A stretch of DNA of 64,000 nucleotides from Akebia trifoliata (lineage: Eukaryota; Streptophyta; Magnoliopsida; Ranunculales; Lardizabalaceae), in contig CM030714.1 in the NCBI GenBank assembly GCA_017979445.1, forward strand, positions 47,073,220 through 47,137,219. The letters are read 5' to 3'. Position numbers and translations under genes: made by a program. Below are positions 35,041 through 46,400 of this stretch, one piece after another (the stretch's first letter is position 1; each line of letters opens with the position of its first letter). Under the pieces are notes generated by a model. That model worked only from the letters and a program-made list of their open reading frames with translations. It did no database searches and was not told the DNA's origin.

Positions 35041-36981
35041 TTAACAAATAATGATTTAATATACAAGAGAAGAGTCGACCAATTTTATTTGGTTTAATTG
35101 ATCTCCAGTCATCAAATTGATTCCATCACAAAATCTGGGCCCACAAATACACTAGTATGGATATGCTCTGATGTAAAATTGCTCACAATGAACTTTTTTA
35201 TAAGCATAGTTTTAAAACTCAAATACTCGACTCCCACATCGACCGAGTCCAATCTAATCGAAAGCATATGAGTCGACTCTGATTCAAATAAAAATATATT
35301 AAATGTATAAATATTTTAGAAATAATTTTAATATTTTAAGTTAAAAATTATTTTTCACAAAAATATATCATATAACCAAATATATTAAGTTGAGGTGCCA
35401 ATTAGCTTAGCCATGGACTTGAGTTCATTTTCTTCGTCGTAGAGTTTTCTTATTGGGTGGCGGTGCCACATGGATGTTTGATCTGTATAGATAGATGGTC
35501 CATCGATCCATATAATCCTATACATACATGTATGTATGTATTTTTCTGGACTTTAGATCATGTACTTGAAGAGTTATTTAGCTACCTAACTCGAAATCTC
35601 CTTTGCATGTCATGTGGCACATTTTTCAGGCTCATTGATCTGTGAATGTTAGACCCAATCAATTGATAATTTTAAACCATTGGATTTGAATTATTTCATC
35701 ATAGGTTTTATGAATAAGTTTGAAAGTGGATTCTTAGTCAATAAAAAGAACTCTAATCTTACAAGTAGAAATCACCAATCAACCTAGGTTCCATAGTGTA
35801 GATCAACATAGGGTTGGGCTATACATTCATTAGTTCAGTGCACCTGAAGCATGCAAAAAAGACCCAAGTCAGGGAGAAAGCAACAATCCAAGGCCCACTA
35901 AAGTGGGGTAATGGGCTTATAAGACCAAGACGATATTGCCTAACAAATGGATGTCTAAATTAAGGAATAAAAATAAAATCTCAAATTCTAAAAGAATTAG
36001 AAAAACAATTCCCTTTGGATTCATGTCTTTTTCTCCAAGTTGAAGAAAACTCATGTCGATTCTTTAACATGAGGTAGAGCTGGTATAGATACTTGAAAGT
36101 AAGGAAACAATCTCGACGCTAATCGAAAATTAAACTCAGCATGAACTCGTGATATTGAACCTTAGAAAATCATGGAATTCACATGGTGCATGGGGACCGG
36201 GAATTCAATTTTCCATGATTTGATTAATGCAAAGAAAATCATAGTTCATAGGTTCATCAATAATAATGAAGGTGTGATTACTATTAAAGATGATATGGTC
36301 ATAGCATGCATTATCGAGTAATGGAATTAATTTTAGCTACTTGTGGGAGAATTTTTTTGTTGAAAATAAATCTACCATCTGCCTCGAGATATGAAAAATG
36401 AGATGAAAACGTTTTTATTGATTTTGATGAAGAAATGGTGATACAGATCCCAATACACTTGCTCTGTGAAGTGTTCATCTGATTGGTAGTCAATACAATG
36501 AAAATAATGACGTGCTACTTTTTTTTCTTTCTAGACTTCAAATTTGATTGTTAAGAAGGATTTTTTATTTTTTTTTTATTTTTTTTTTATTTTTTTTATT
36601 TAATTATTTAACTTTTTGAGAAGGTTTTCAAGTTTTATTTTATTTGGAAACTTTGTAGATTCTTATTGTGGATTTTCTTCTCTCCAAACTTAATCGATCG
36701 AAAATGATTTTTTGACTTTTAAAGAGAGGGTTTTATGCTTGATTTTCTTTTGAAGCTTTGTGTAAAATTTCTTCTCTCCAGACTTTGTGTTTGATCGAAT
36801 AAGAAGAATATCTTGATTTTGAAGAAGGCCTTGTAAGTTTGATCTTCTCTAAGAGATGTTTTTTTCCTTTAGAGAAAGTCTTGTGAGTTTATTCTTCTTT
36901 AGAGATTGCTTTGGTATACTCAACACTTTCCTCACTTATAAGCGTGGAAAGATTTGAACCCATAACCTATATGAACCTAGC
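35041..36981. other. Intergenic; internal part of a decayed LTR element at the right
   Basis: No gene supported. T-rich sequence at 36560-36600. About 36600-36981, left of the primer site, is probably retrotransposon interior read on the minus strand, but no protein similarity is left. Confidence 0.35.
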
Positions 36982-36993
36982 GCTCTGATACCA
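36982..36993 (-). other. Retrotransposon primer-binding site
   Basis: On the minus strand TGGTATCAGAGC is a perfect match to the plant initiator tRNA-Met primer site and directly follows the CA end of the LTR at 36994-37415. Confidence 0.8.
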
Positions 36994-37415
36994 TGTTAAC
37001 CAACCAACTATCTAAAAGACTGATTTGTTGGAGAAGGGGAGAACTATGAATATAAGAGAGTCACATGACTTAATTGGGGTATGACGCATTTAAGAGTAAA
37101 GAAAATATATATTCAACATGCTTTATCCTTGGAGAAAGCTTATTCTTCTTTAGAGGCTGAATTTCAAGTCTTCTTGAGAAAAATGGTCCAAGATTGTCAC
37201 GAATAGCCTAGGCTTTGGTATTTATACTCAAAGTGAGAGTGTAGTTTCAATTACACCCCTAACGTAAAAGGACTTTAAAGAATTGGTCCAATTCCAACTT
37301 TGATACATGTTTTTATGAATTTTTAATGGGCTTTACCTATCTATTTTTGTCTGAAGCATATTATTAATTATTTAATTGTTGGGCCGGCCCATTAGGTAAG
37401 TTTGTTAACCCAACA
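36994..37415 (-). mobile_element. LTR of a small LTR retrotransposon
   Basis: On the minus strand it begins TGTTGGGTTAACAAAC and ends GGTTGGTTAACA, with TG...CA ends directly abutting the primer site. A TATA-like GAGTATAAATACC lies at about 37217-37229. The second LTR is not visible to the left, so the element is truncated or the partner has decayed. Copia or TRIM-like; no coding region remains. Confidence 0.7.
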
Positions 37416-38800
37416 ATAGGCTAACCTGCTTTATTGGGTCTGTAGTCCCAATACCTAGCATGGGTCACTTAATCTTGATTGGATCAATAAAAACCCAAAT
37501 CCAAGTTGTACGAGACTCATTCATTCCTAATCAATGGATTCTATTTAGATGTGGGGGCCCATTTATGATGATCAATAAAATCCCAAATCAAAGGTGTAGG
37601 ACGCCCATTCCTAGTCAATGGGTTCTATTTAGATGTGGGGGCCCATTTATGATGATCAATAAAATCCCAAATCAAAGGTGTAGTAGGACGCCCAGTCCTA
37701 GTCTATTGACTCTATTTCGATGTGTGGGCCCACTTATGACTTCTGTTGATTTATGAAATATGAAAGATGTATCTACAATCAAAGTTCCTCATAGAGCTTA
37801 AGCCATGAACGTCTTCCTAACCATCTAACTTCTAATTCTTGGACATTAGATGTAGTAACATCCACTGTGAGAGTTGGATGCACAGTAGCATCTATCGGCA
37901 CGCCAATTTTTTCTTATAGCATCAGAATAAGATAAAAAAGATTTTAGAGAAGTGGGGATAACTATTTTTAACTTTCATAATGACACCCCAATTTTTTTTT
38001 TTTTTTTTTTAAATTAAAATCAAGGAGAGTAAAAGGGGGAGGATGGTAGAATACCATTATCCTATTATAACTAAAAACACCACGTACTTTGATGACATAC
38101 ACACACTCTCTCTCTCTCCTTGATTGTGGTTGAAGGAAAACAAATGGAGAATCAAGATGAAAATATTCTATTTGATTTTTATTAATACAGTGCCATAAGA
38201 AAATATTGTTGTGTCGGGTAGGCTTATAGAGATGAAAATGGATTGAAGGGTTTAGTTAGTTTTAATTGAATAATTTTGATTCAAGAGAGTTTGGTTTGTA
38301 CTTTGTTGTCTTTAAGCATTGGGATGTATTTTGTTTGGAGGGGTGCTACAAATGGGGCCTGGTTTATTTCAAGCAAACTATGGCATCATTATTTTTTCCT
38401 ACTTTAAGTGGAGAATCTTAATTATTTTTATTTTTATTTGAACTGAGTTATCTGACTAGTAGGAACACCTTACTAATCCTCAGCACACATGCAATCACCC
38501 TCCCTTAATAATACAAGGGGGGTTTTCAACTCAAGACCTCTACTTCCTAGGATGTGATCTTGGCCATCTCACCAACCCTTGGGAGCTTGAACCTTGATTG
38601 CTAAGTTTACGACTAATTACTAACATCCAATGGATGATTTACATGATAGATCTTTATTAATGTGCATACTCACCACCATATATCCCAAGTTGATTAATGT
38701 TGAGGGGATTTGTTGTCAATCTAAAGGGCATGCTTTAATTTCAAATAGTTTGGATTACTATCCCATTGGGTATTAAGCACTCCACTCCTAATATAAATCC
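37416..38800. other. Intergenic with an 84-bp tandem repeat
   Basis: About 37480-37745 holds three tandem units (spacing 88 then 84 bp) marked by GATCAATAAAA-CCCAAATC and TAGATGTGGGGGCCC. The rest is non-coding with a T-run at 37991-38010. Confidence 0.7.
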
Positions 38801-38922
38801 TACTTAATCTAAATTAATTAGTTCCCCCCTTCTATATATTGTAGGTATTGGGTCTTATTTCTACTTAATCTAAATTAATTAGTTCCCCCCTTCTATATAT
38901 TGTAGGTATTGGGTTCTTATTT
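38801..38922 (+). repeat. 61-bp tandem duplication, almost perfect
   Basis: Two adjacent copies starting TACTTAATCTAAATTAATTA, identical for about 53 bases before a one-base shift. Confidence 0.9.
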
Positions 38923-38992
38923 CTATCATTCTAAGGGTGTGATATTGTAAACCCCCTTGTACATTGCTTTTCTTGATTTTGTGAATGAGAAA

Positions 38993-39282
38993 CACTACGT
39001 AAAAATTGAAAAATTCGACACAAAAATTTGACAGGCAAAGACCCATGAATTTTAGAAACTAAATTTTGACGGTCTAGGACCGACGAAATTCTTGATGTTC
39101 CCAAATTTGATGGCTTAGAATTATTGAATTTCTCCCATCCTTCATTAATTTGATAGTTTTGGCCTGTCGAAAAATAAATTTTGACAATGAAAAATTAGGC
39201 GCCAATTTGATCACTTGGTTCGTCGAATTTCATGAAATTTGACGGCCCAGAACTGTCAAATTTGGGCTTTTTTCACATTGTG
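38993..39282 (+). mobile_element. CACTA-like MITE (copy 2)
   Basis: 290-bp element, left end CACTACGTAAAAA, right end (opposite strand) CACAATGTGAAAAAAG, flanked by AAA on both sides (38990-38992 and 39283-39285). Interior phrases AATTTTAGAAACTAAATTTT and GTTTTGGCCTGTCGAAAAAT match the 5262 copy. Confidence 0.75.
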
Positions 39283-39385
39283 AAAGCTTTGTTGGATTGT
39301 CATGTGGTGTAGAAGTTTTCACGTAAAAGAGTCGCAATCTATTATTCAAACATCATAGACTACCGTGTCTTAAGTAACACATCTA

Positions 39386-39449
39386 AGAGACATTGTAGTA
39401 GACCACACGCGAATTGAAGAGACATTGTAGTAGACCACACACGAATTGA
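39386..39449 (+). repeat. 32-bp tandem duplication
   Basis: AGAGACATTGTAGTAGACCA plus 12 further bases is repeated once in tandem with one difference. Confidence 0.8.
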
Positions 39450-39578
39450 ACCAGCGAAGGAGAGATGTTTGTCTTTTTGAAATAGAAAATTGAAATAAAA
39501 TACTATTTCATTATTCTTAAAAAAAAAAAAAAAAAAATCTAGGAACTACATCCACTTTTTTTATGGTCTTTTTATAAA

Positions 39579-39749
39579 GAGTCGTGATGAATGCATGCAG
39601 TCTTGATAAGCGGTTGGGTATGAGGCTGACGTGGCAAGGGCCCATAATCATAAATCATTTTCATCGGGATACACAGGAAAAGATGCGTGGTTCTGTGCCT
39701 TGCCACGTACCCAATCACGTACCAAGACTGTGTGCATTCATCATTAGAC
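39579..39749 (+). mobile_element. Foldback element with exact 9-bp duplication, GATGAATGCA subfamily
   Basis: 171-bp palindrome flanked by TTTTATAAA (39570-39578 and 39750-39758). Outer arms GAGTCGTGATGAATGCATGC and GTGCATTCATCATTAGAC, inner arms GCTGACGTGGCAAGG and CTTGCCACGT, apex CATCGGGATACACAGGAAAA. The closest relative is 45812-45966. Confidence 0.85.
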
Positions 39750-39890
39750 TTTTATAAAAGAAAATTAACTCCTAATAAACTAAACCGAAATAAAGTCTTA
39801 AAACAAATTTTGCTTAAACTAAAATACTTAATTGACAAGTCCTAATCCAAATAAATTGAAGTCTTTATAACAAATTCTAATTAAAGTCAC

Positions 39891-39961
39891 CACATGAAAA
39901 AAAAAAAAGGGTAAATTCAACATTAAGATCCGTTGAATTTACCCTTTTTTTTTTTCATGTA
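39891..39961 (+). repeat. Short foldback, GGTAAATTCAAC type
   Basis: GGGTAAATTCAAC and GTTGAATTTACCC flanked by A-run and T-run with CACATG/CATGTA outside. It is a 71-bp relative of 25052-25152. Confidence 0.6.
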
Positions 39962-40003
39962 ATGCTTAAAAAGGACGCGTCAAATTTACCATTTTTCCTC
40001 TTA

Positions 40004-40772
40004 GGGTATGTTTGATTGCATGAAAAGTGACTTTTCATGAAATTTGAAATCCATAGAAAAATAATTGTGGAAAATAGGTAGAGTTGGAAAATCAAATTTC
40101 ATTGTTTGATTTACTTAGATAAAATCATGGAAAAAATATGAGAAAAAAGAAGAAGAGGAGAAGGAGGAAGAAGATGAGAAGAGGGGGAGAGGAAGAAGAA
40201 GATGATGAGGAAGAAGGAGGGGGGAGGATGTGGCGGTGGCAACAGTGGTGGCGGAGGCGGAGGCAGAGGCGAAGGCTACGGTGGAAGCAGTGGCGACGAC
40301 GACGGAGGCAGTGGAAGTAAGTGAGAAAAAAGAAGGGAAAAAGTGGTGGTGATGGTGGCGACGACGGAGGTAAGTGAGGAAGAAGATGATGAGGAAGATG
40401 GGGGGAGAACATGGTGGTGGTGGTGGCGGAGAAGGTGAGGGATGGAGAAGAAGGAGAAGAGAGAGAGAGAAGGTAGTCAGAGATGGTGATGATGGAGACG
40501 GAGACGACGACGGCAATGGTGAAGAAGGCGTCGGCGACGATGACGACGAGGTTAGTGTAATTGTGGTAATGGTGGTAAGAAAGAAGATATGAGTGAGGAA
40601 AAATTGGAGATGGAAAATATGGGTGAGAAAGTGAAATCCATGTTTTTGTGGACTTTTTGATTGGGGTGGAGAATGAATTTCCATTTCCATGTGCAATCAA
40701 ATACTTGAAAAATGCCATTTTCCATGGAAATTAATTTTCCACCCTATTTTCCATGTGCAATCCAACATACCC
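40004..40772 (+). mobile_element. PIF/Harbinger-like MITE (copy 2)
   Basis: Left end GGGTATGTTTGATTGCATG, right end (opposite strand) GGGTATGTTGGATTGCACAT, flanked by TTA on both sides (40001-40003 and 40773-40775). The interior is GGA/GGT-rich simple sequence (about 40140-40590), open in several frames as Arg/Glu- or Ser/Pro-rich nonsense. It is homologous to 30058-30749 at both ends. Confidence 0.8.
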
Positions 40773-40903
40773 TTAGTAACCCCTCAATAATGGCAGAGTC
40801 AGTGATTACTTTAACATGTGGATATAAGTAATTTTGTGAAATCATGTAAATCTTTGTCAGGTAGGATTAATTAATTCATTTTTCTTAGCTACATTTCTTT
40901 ATT

Positions 40904-41134
40904 GAGTCCTGATAATATGACTCGCCAGATGGCACACTCAAATGACTCCATGACACGGACAAGTTTGTGAACCATAGATAAGTATGTCTCGGGATACATG
41001 ATTCTCTTAGGGTACGGTTTTGTATGGGGAAGGACAATCATGTATCTCAAGGCATTCAGATCTACGATACCCAAACGTGTCATGTCATGGAGTCATTTGA
41101 GTCTACCTCCCTTGTGAGTCATTTTATCACAACC
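40904..41134 (+). mobile_element. Foldback element, long subfamily
   Basis: 231-bp palindrome starting GAGTCCTGATAATATGACTC and ending GAGTCATTTTATCACAACC. Flanks TTCTTTATT (40895-40903) and TTCTTTATC (41135-41143) match at 8 of 9. Inner arms GACACGGACAAGTTTGTGAA and AAACGTGTCATGTC. Confidence 0.8.
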
Positions 41135-42349
41135 TTCTTTATCATATATAGAGTGCTGATAATTTGATGTACTTTTGACATACACACCCTAGTGGGGAAA
41201 CTTTCAAATTTGATCACCTTGTGACATTCAAAATTATGATATGATGAAATGGGATTGTAGAGGATAAAATTATATGAAATTTAAAAAAAAAACAGTTATT
41301 TTTCATCATTGAATTTTATTTTTAAATTTGAGTGCTTGGTAACTGACCGTTTTAGACACCTTTAAGCTTGAAAAATAATTTTATTTATTTTATTTATTTA
41401 TTTTTTTTGAAAATGAATATTTTCATGAAATCTTGATGGCTATGTTGTTGGATTGTCAATGTGATAATCAGTGTGGGCCCACTAATCCTTTTTAAGATTT
41501 TAAATCTAGAAAATAAATATGTGGGTAGAGAAAGGTCAAGAGAGAGAAACTCTCTCTTTTTATTTTAATAAGTTATGTACTTCCATGTTAGCGTGCGTTA
41601 GGTGCATGCGCCAAAAGTTCGTCAAGTTGTCAGCACTCTTTTACATATCTTGTAACATCACTATTTATACTTATTAAGTTCCAGCAATCAATAATTCTAA
41701 GTGATGGTTAATTGACATCCCTCTTCGTCTTATGCAGGTATTGCAGGAAAGAGGTGAGAGTATGTCACGGCATGGCTGCACCATTTTTTTTGTTCTACTT
41801 CTTCAGGTATATCTTCCATTTATGGATGAATATTAGTTTGATAGGTTTTCCAATAAAGAAGATTACCATGATGGTTAAGTTAAGACTTTGTGGTTCTTTA
41901 TAGTTTATACATTCGTCTAGTTGATTGAGCATCGCATGAAATTTGTACATGTATAGAAGAATAAGATACAGCCCAACACATGAAGACAACAAACCAAGTT
42001 TCACTACTGATTCAAAATTTGCTAATTACAGTAAATTAACTAGACCCCTCTATGTAACCCGACAAACAATCTCATATTCGGTTCATGTTGCTTACTTCTG
42101 AAATGCAGAGTTGGGTAATCCATAAGTAATCTCTCATTTCCATTTCATGTCATCGAGATCAATTGAGATAGGGTAGGCCTAATCCCATTTGTCCAATAAT
42201 TCAGATAAGACGTCAATGATGATTATATATATACCCAGCACTAAGTGTATATTATACGACAAATCCCTCTAGCCAAGGAGTTGGCCTAGCAGAGTTATGA
42301 ATGTCGATTTAGTCCTCTCTTCACTAGACCGACAAATTAGGGAACAACA
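41135..42349. other. Intergenic, nothing recognised
   Basis: No gene supported. Short open frames at 41712 and 41795 have no family resemblance. Confidence 0.35.
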
Positions 42350-42460
42350 GTGTTAATTGTGTGTGGATCCCAGATCTAGCGATAAATACAATGGAAGAAC
42401 ACAAGATTTATGTGGTTCGATTAATTAAGCTTATGTCCACAAATTAGAGATGAGAGAATT
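42350..42460 (-). mobile_element. Fragment resembling a Copia LTR U5 end
   Basis: On the minus strand GTGGACATAAGC, then CGAACCACATAAATCTTGTG and TTCTTCCATTGTATTTATCG resembles the 3' part of plant Copia LTRs. No termini found. Confidence 0.4.
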
Positions 42461-42831
42461 TTCATAATTATTTGAGAATGATTAGAGTCCTAACTCATAT
42501 GTGCATGTTTTCCGATCTAAAATCAACTCTTACGGAAATCTAAAATATCATATTGGCCCTTTTATAAAATATCCAAATTATAGTTTAGCTGGGCCTCAAC
42601 TCAAGACATCTTGCCAGACATTAATAAATTCTTAACATATTGGATTTGAACATTTCCTTAGGAATATGGAGCCAACCACCAAGCCTATAACTAACAAATT
42701 TCAAATACAGTGGTTAGGAGTCATTAATCGAGATGAATTTCGGTTTACTAATCATTAATGGACCCAAATGAAAGAGCGTACCATACCTCAAAAAAATAAA
42801 TTACAATTGGGTGAAGTTAACCATAGTTTTA

Positions 42832-43170
42832 AAACTCGATCCGGTGTCCACGAGAAGAGTCAAATAAAAATATATTAAATTTATAATCATTTAAAAGTAA
42901 TCTTAAATTATTTTTTGTTCTCCACAAAATATTATATATATAACCCAATAACTCTGTTGAGTTTCTGATTAGATTCGATGCGTTTTCAATAATTGACTCA
43001 ACTAATTTGACGAATTAACAATCGATTTTCCAAGTCGACTGAGAGAGTTGGTTCCATCAAGTTTTGGGGCTGACTAAACTCAAAATCTAATCGACTCAAG
43101 TTGACTCGCCCAATTTCTTAGTCAACTTGACACAGCCAATTTTGAGTCAACTCATCTAGTTTTATGACTA
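42832..43170. repeat. Dispersed GACTC/AACTC-rich repeat
   Basis: TTTTAAAACTCGATCC at the left and repeated GACTCA/AGTCGACT words through to TTGAGTCAACTC. Related fragments lie near 7640-7690 and 35208-35300. Ends unclear. Confidence 0.4.
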
Positions 43171-43363
43171 TGAAGTCCTTTGAGACAAGAGGTTAGTTTC
43201 AAAACTGTCATGCATGAAATGTGTGAAGAAGCCATCTTTTTTAGCATTTTTGGGAATCCTTTTGCTTTACCCTCCAATTTCATCACTTTATGTTTCTTGC
43301 AAGGCATCATCACTTGTAATCCTTCTCTCTTCCATACTCAAATCCATCTCTAGCTCTTCTACT

Positions 43364-43374
43364 TATATATATAG
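43364..43374 (+). promoter_or_regulatory. Candidate TATA box of the DMP gene
   Basis: TATATATATAG, 89 bases before the DMP start codon. This gives a leader of roughly 60 bases if initiation is 30 bases downstream. Confidence 0.55.
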
Positions 43375-43462
43375 ATATCAATCCCAAACAACAAAATAGC
43401 AAAAAATAAAGGAAAAAATATATATATCCAAAGCTTTTGAGATCTAAAAAACTAAGTGGGTC

Positions 43463-46400
43463 ATGGAGATTAGAGTGGAAGAAGAAGAATCTAAGCATCT
43501 CGATGAAAGCCAATCCCTCTTAGGATATAAACAGATAGGCGACACAGCACAGCCACAGCAGAATCTGATACAAAAGGCAATTAACCAGACGTTTAAGTCC
43601 ACGTCTCATTTAGCCAATCTTCTCCCCACAGGTAATTAAAGAGTATGAAAAATTGATTCTCTCCCCTTTTTTTGTTTTTTTGTTTTTTCTTTCGAAACCG
43701 AGGTATCGAGGCCTCTTCAACCACCAAACTAATCTTTGGCCACACGCACCGGGTGGTGTGTTCTTGGCCATCTCACCACCCTTTGGTTTTGATTCTTTTG
43801 ATTATAATTAAAGAACCCTAATAAGGATTTATATACCAAAAATGATGAAAAATCAGTGTTTTAAAAATGGGTAAATTAGCATTTTGTGAGCCAAATTTGA
43901 AAAAATTGCCATTCTGGCTAACTGTTCATTTTAATTCCCAAAACGTGAACATGTGAAATCGCAGGTTTTCCAAGTTACTAGATCACTAGTCCCCCTTGAA
44001 AGTGACAATCTCATTGAAAGTAGTGAATTGAAACCCACAAGATAGTCACTTGATACATGCGAGATTGTTACTTTAAAACCTCCCATATCATTACCATGCA
44101 CGTTTTGGTAATTAAAATGAACACTGAACCTGAATTATAACTAATTTTGTCAAAAATTGGTCACGTTTTCATAAATATCTCCTTAAAATTTGGGTTGAAC
44201 CAATGATCCGACTGGGTTTGACAGATCTTATACTAAAAAGTGGTTGGTCTAATGAACCATTGGTTTTATTTATTTATTTTTAGAATTATCCTTTTATGAA
44301 TATATATAAATGTATTATGTATTTTTAAGATTTTCAATAATCATTCATCGATCCAACTGAGGTCAGACCAATTTTACAAATATTCAATTTTATCATCAGT
44401 TCGATTTTTAAAACATTGAATTAAAGATAAAATTGAACTCTTATCTCCATAATTTATAGGAATCTAACAATGGTTTTAAAACTTGGTAATCCTGGTACTG
44501 TCCCCAATCCATACCAAAATGACTCACCCAACCACTAAACCATGTAAGTCAGTTTAAATTATGAGTTGTGATGAAATGACTCGCCAGGTGGCATACTCAA
44601 TTAACTCACTGACGTGACAAGTTCGGAATGATAGATATGTACGTCTCGGTATACATGATTGTATTTCCCCATTAAAAAAAAAGTGTATCCCAAGGGAGTT
44701 TTGTATCTCGAGGTGGAAAGATCTACAGTTCCAAACTTGTCCATGTCAGTGAGTCGATTGAGTATACCACCTGGTGAGTCATTTTATCAAGACTCTTAAA
44801 TTATTTATTACTAATGATAAATTGACACTCTTGATGTGGTAATGCCCAAAATCATGTACCCTTAACTTGTGTATCTCGACGAAAAAGATTTATGATTTTG
44901 TGCATTGTCATGTCAAGAGCATCAGTCAAGCACACATCAGTTTATCACGACTCATTATTTATTAATATTTATTGATATTCATATAATTATAAATATATTT
45001 CCAAATGAAGTGCGTGGGAAGATGCTTAGTCACAAGATGATATCTACAAATATTAAAATTATTAAAAATTAATTATATTTATCAAAAAATAAAACAACCT
45101 AGTTGATTCAATCCAGTTTTACTAATTCCGTTGATATTTTCAAAATATGGACGAGTCACATCGGATCTCGAAAAAGTCAGTGGAGGACGATTCACATTAC
45201 AAGCTAGAAGAGTCAGTGAGTTACCACGGTAGCGTAAAACCAGGAGCCCATTTAATTCATCCAAATCTTCATGAGAGTGATATGGTGTATCACAATACAC
45301 TTTATTATAGTGCATCATATCTAATAGCAAATTTATCAATAAGTTCGTTGAAATTAAAATTGTGAAATTCCCCTAACAGCATGCTATTGACTATTCATTT
45401 TAATTCCAAAAAGAGTCGTGATTTTCTGATGGGCCCTCTGACACTCACCTCCTTAAGTGGCATGGGCTAGAACCATAGATTTTCCTCAGGATACACAATT
45501 CTACATCCCTCATAAATATGTATAGCTGTATATCCCGATAAAAAAAATCTCTGATTTTAACATACACCACGTCATGGGGTGTATGGGGGGGTGTGTCAGA
45601 GGGAGGAGATAGAAAATCATATTAATAATGTTGAAGTAACCTCAAGTTGGAATCTCATATGGCACTTCATTATATGAAAGTGGATAGAAATCATAAATGC
45701 TTTATCCACTCTCACATCCTGAAGTGCGATATGAGGTTCTAGCTTGAAATTACTCTGGCACAACTCAATCATTATTCTTTCAAAAATGATAAATTATCAT
45801 TTTTAGAAGCATAATGATGAATCAAGTAGTGTTGGTACGTGGCTGACGTGGCAAAGACACAGAACCACACATCATTTTCCTGTGTATCCTGATGAAAAAG
45901 ATCTATTTGGTTCTGTGCCCTAGCCAAGTCAGCCGTATACCAAAACCGCGTGCATTCATCACAATTCCTTTTAGAATTGAATTTTTTTCTAGTTAGTAGT
46001 TTAAAACAGATTTTTCTTACTTGGTAAAAAAATTTATTTATTCAGAATTGAAGTGAATAATGCACTTAAATGAAAACTTTTACAATTTGTCTCTACTTTT
46101 TTCGTAATTTCCCCTAACTAGTATTTTAACAACAGGAACTGTGCTCACATTTCAACTTCTATCACCAATCTTGACCAACCAAGGTCACTGCGACAGTGTT
46201 AGCAGAAGCATGACGGCAATCCTTGTGGCCCTTTGTGGTATCTCATGCTTCATATCGTGTTTAACCGATAGCATTAGTGATGCAAATGGGAAGATCTTAT
46301 ATGGGTTGGCAACATTTCGAGGATTATGGATCATTGATGGGTCTACCACCATTTCAGGTGAACAAGCGGAGAAATATCGGTTGAAGTTCATAGATTTTGT

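Noticed and set aside
36150..36480. Possible LINE pre-RT similarity (VHRFINNNEGVITIKDDMV)
   Set aside because: Too short and too weak without a second matching block nearby.
36982..36993. Considered as part of a methionine tRNA gene
   Set aside because: Only the 12-nt primer match is present, with LTR sequence on one side and no tRNA body.
37480..37745. Regular repeats, considered as a CRISPR array
   Set aside because: Plant nuclear context, units are adjacent with no unique spacers; it is a plain tandem repeat.
40115..40718. Two overlapping frames of 193-197 codons on -, Ser/Pro- and His-rich
   Set aside because: They arise from GGA/GGT simple sequence inside a PIF-like MITE; composition is that of the repeat and several frames are open at once.
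41712..41903. 63-codon frame near 41.7 kb, considered as an extra exon
   Set aside because: No similarity to DMP or any other family, and no convincing splice partners.
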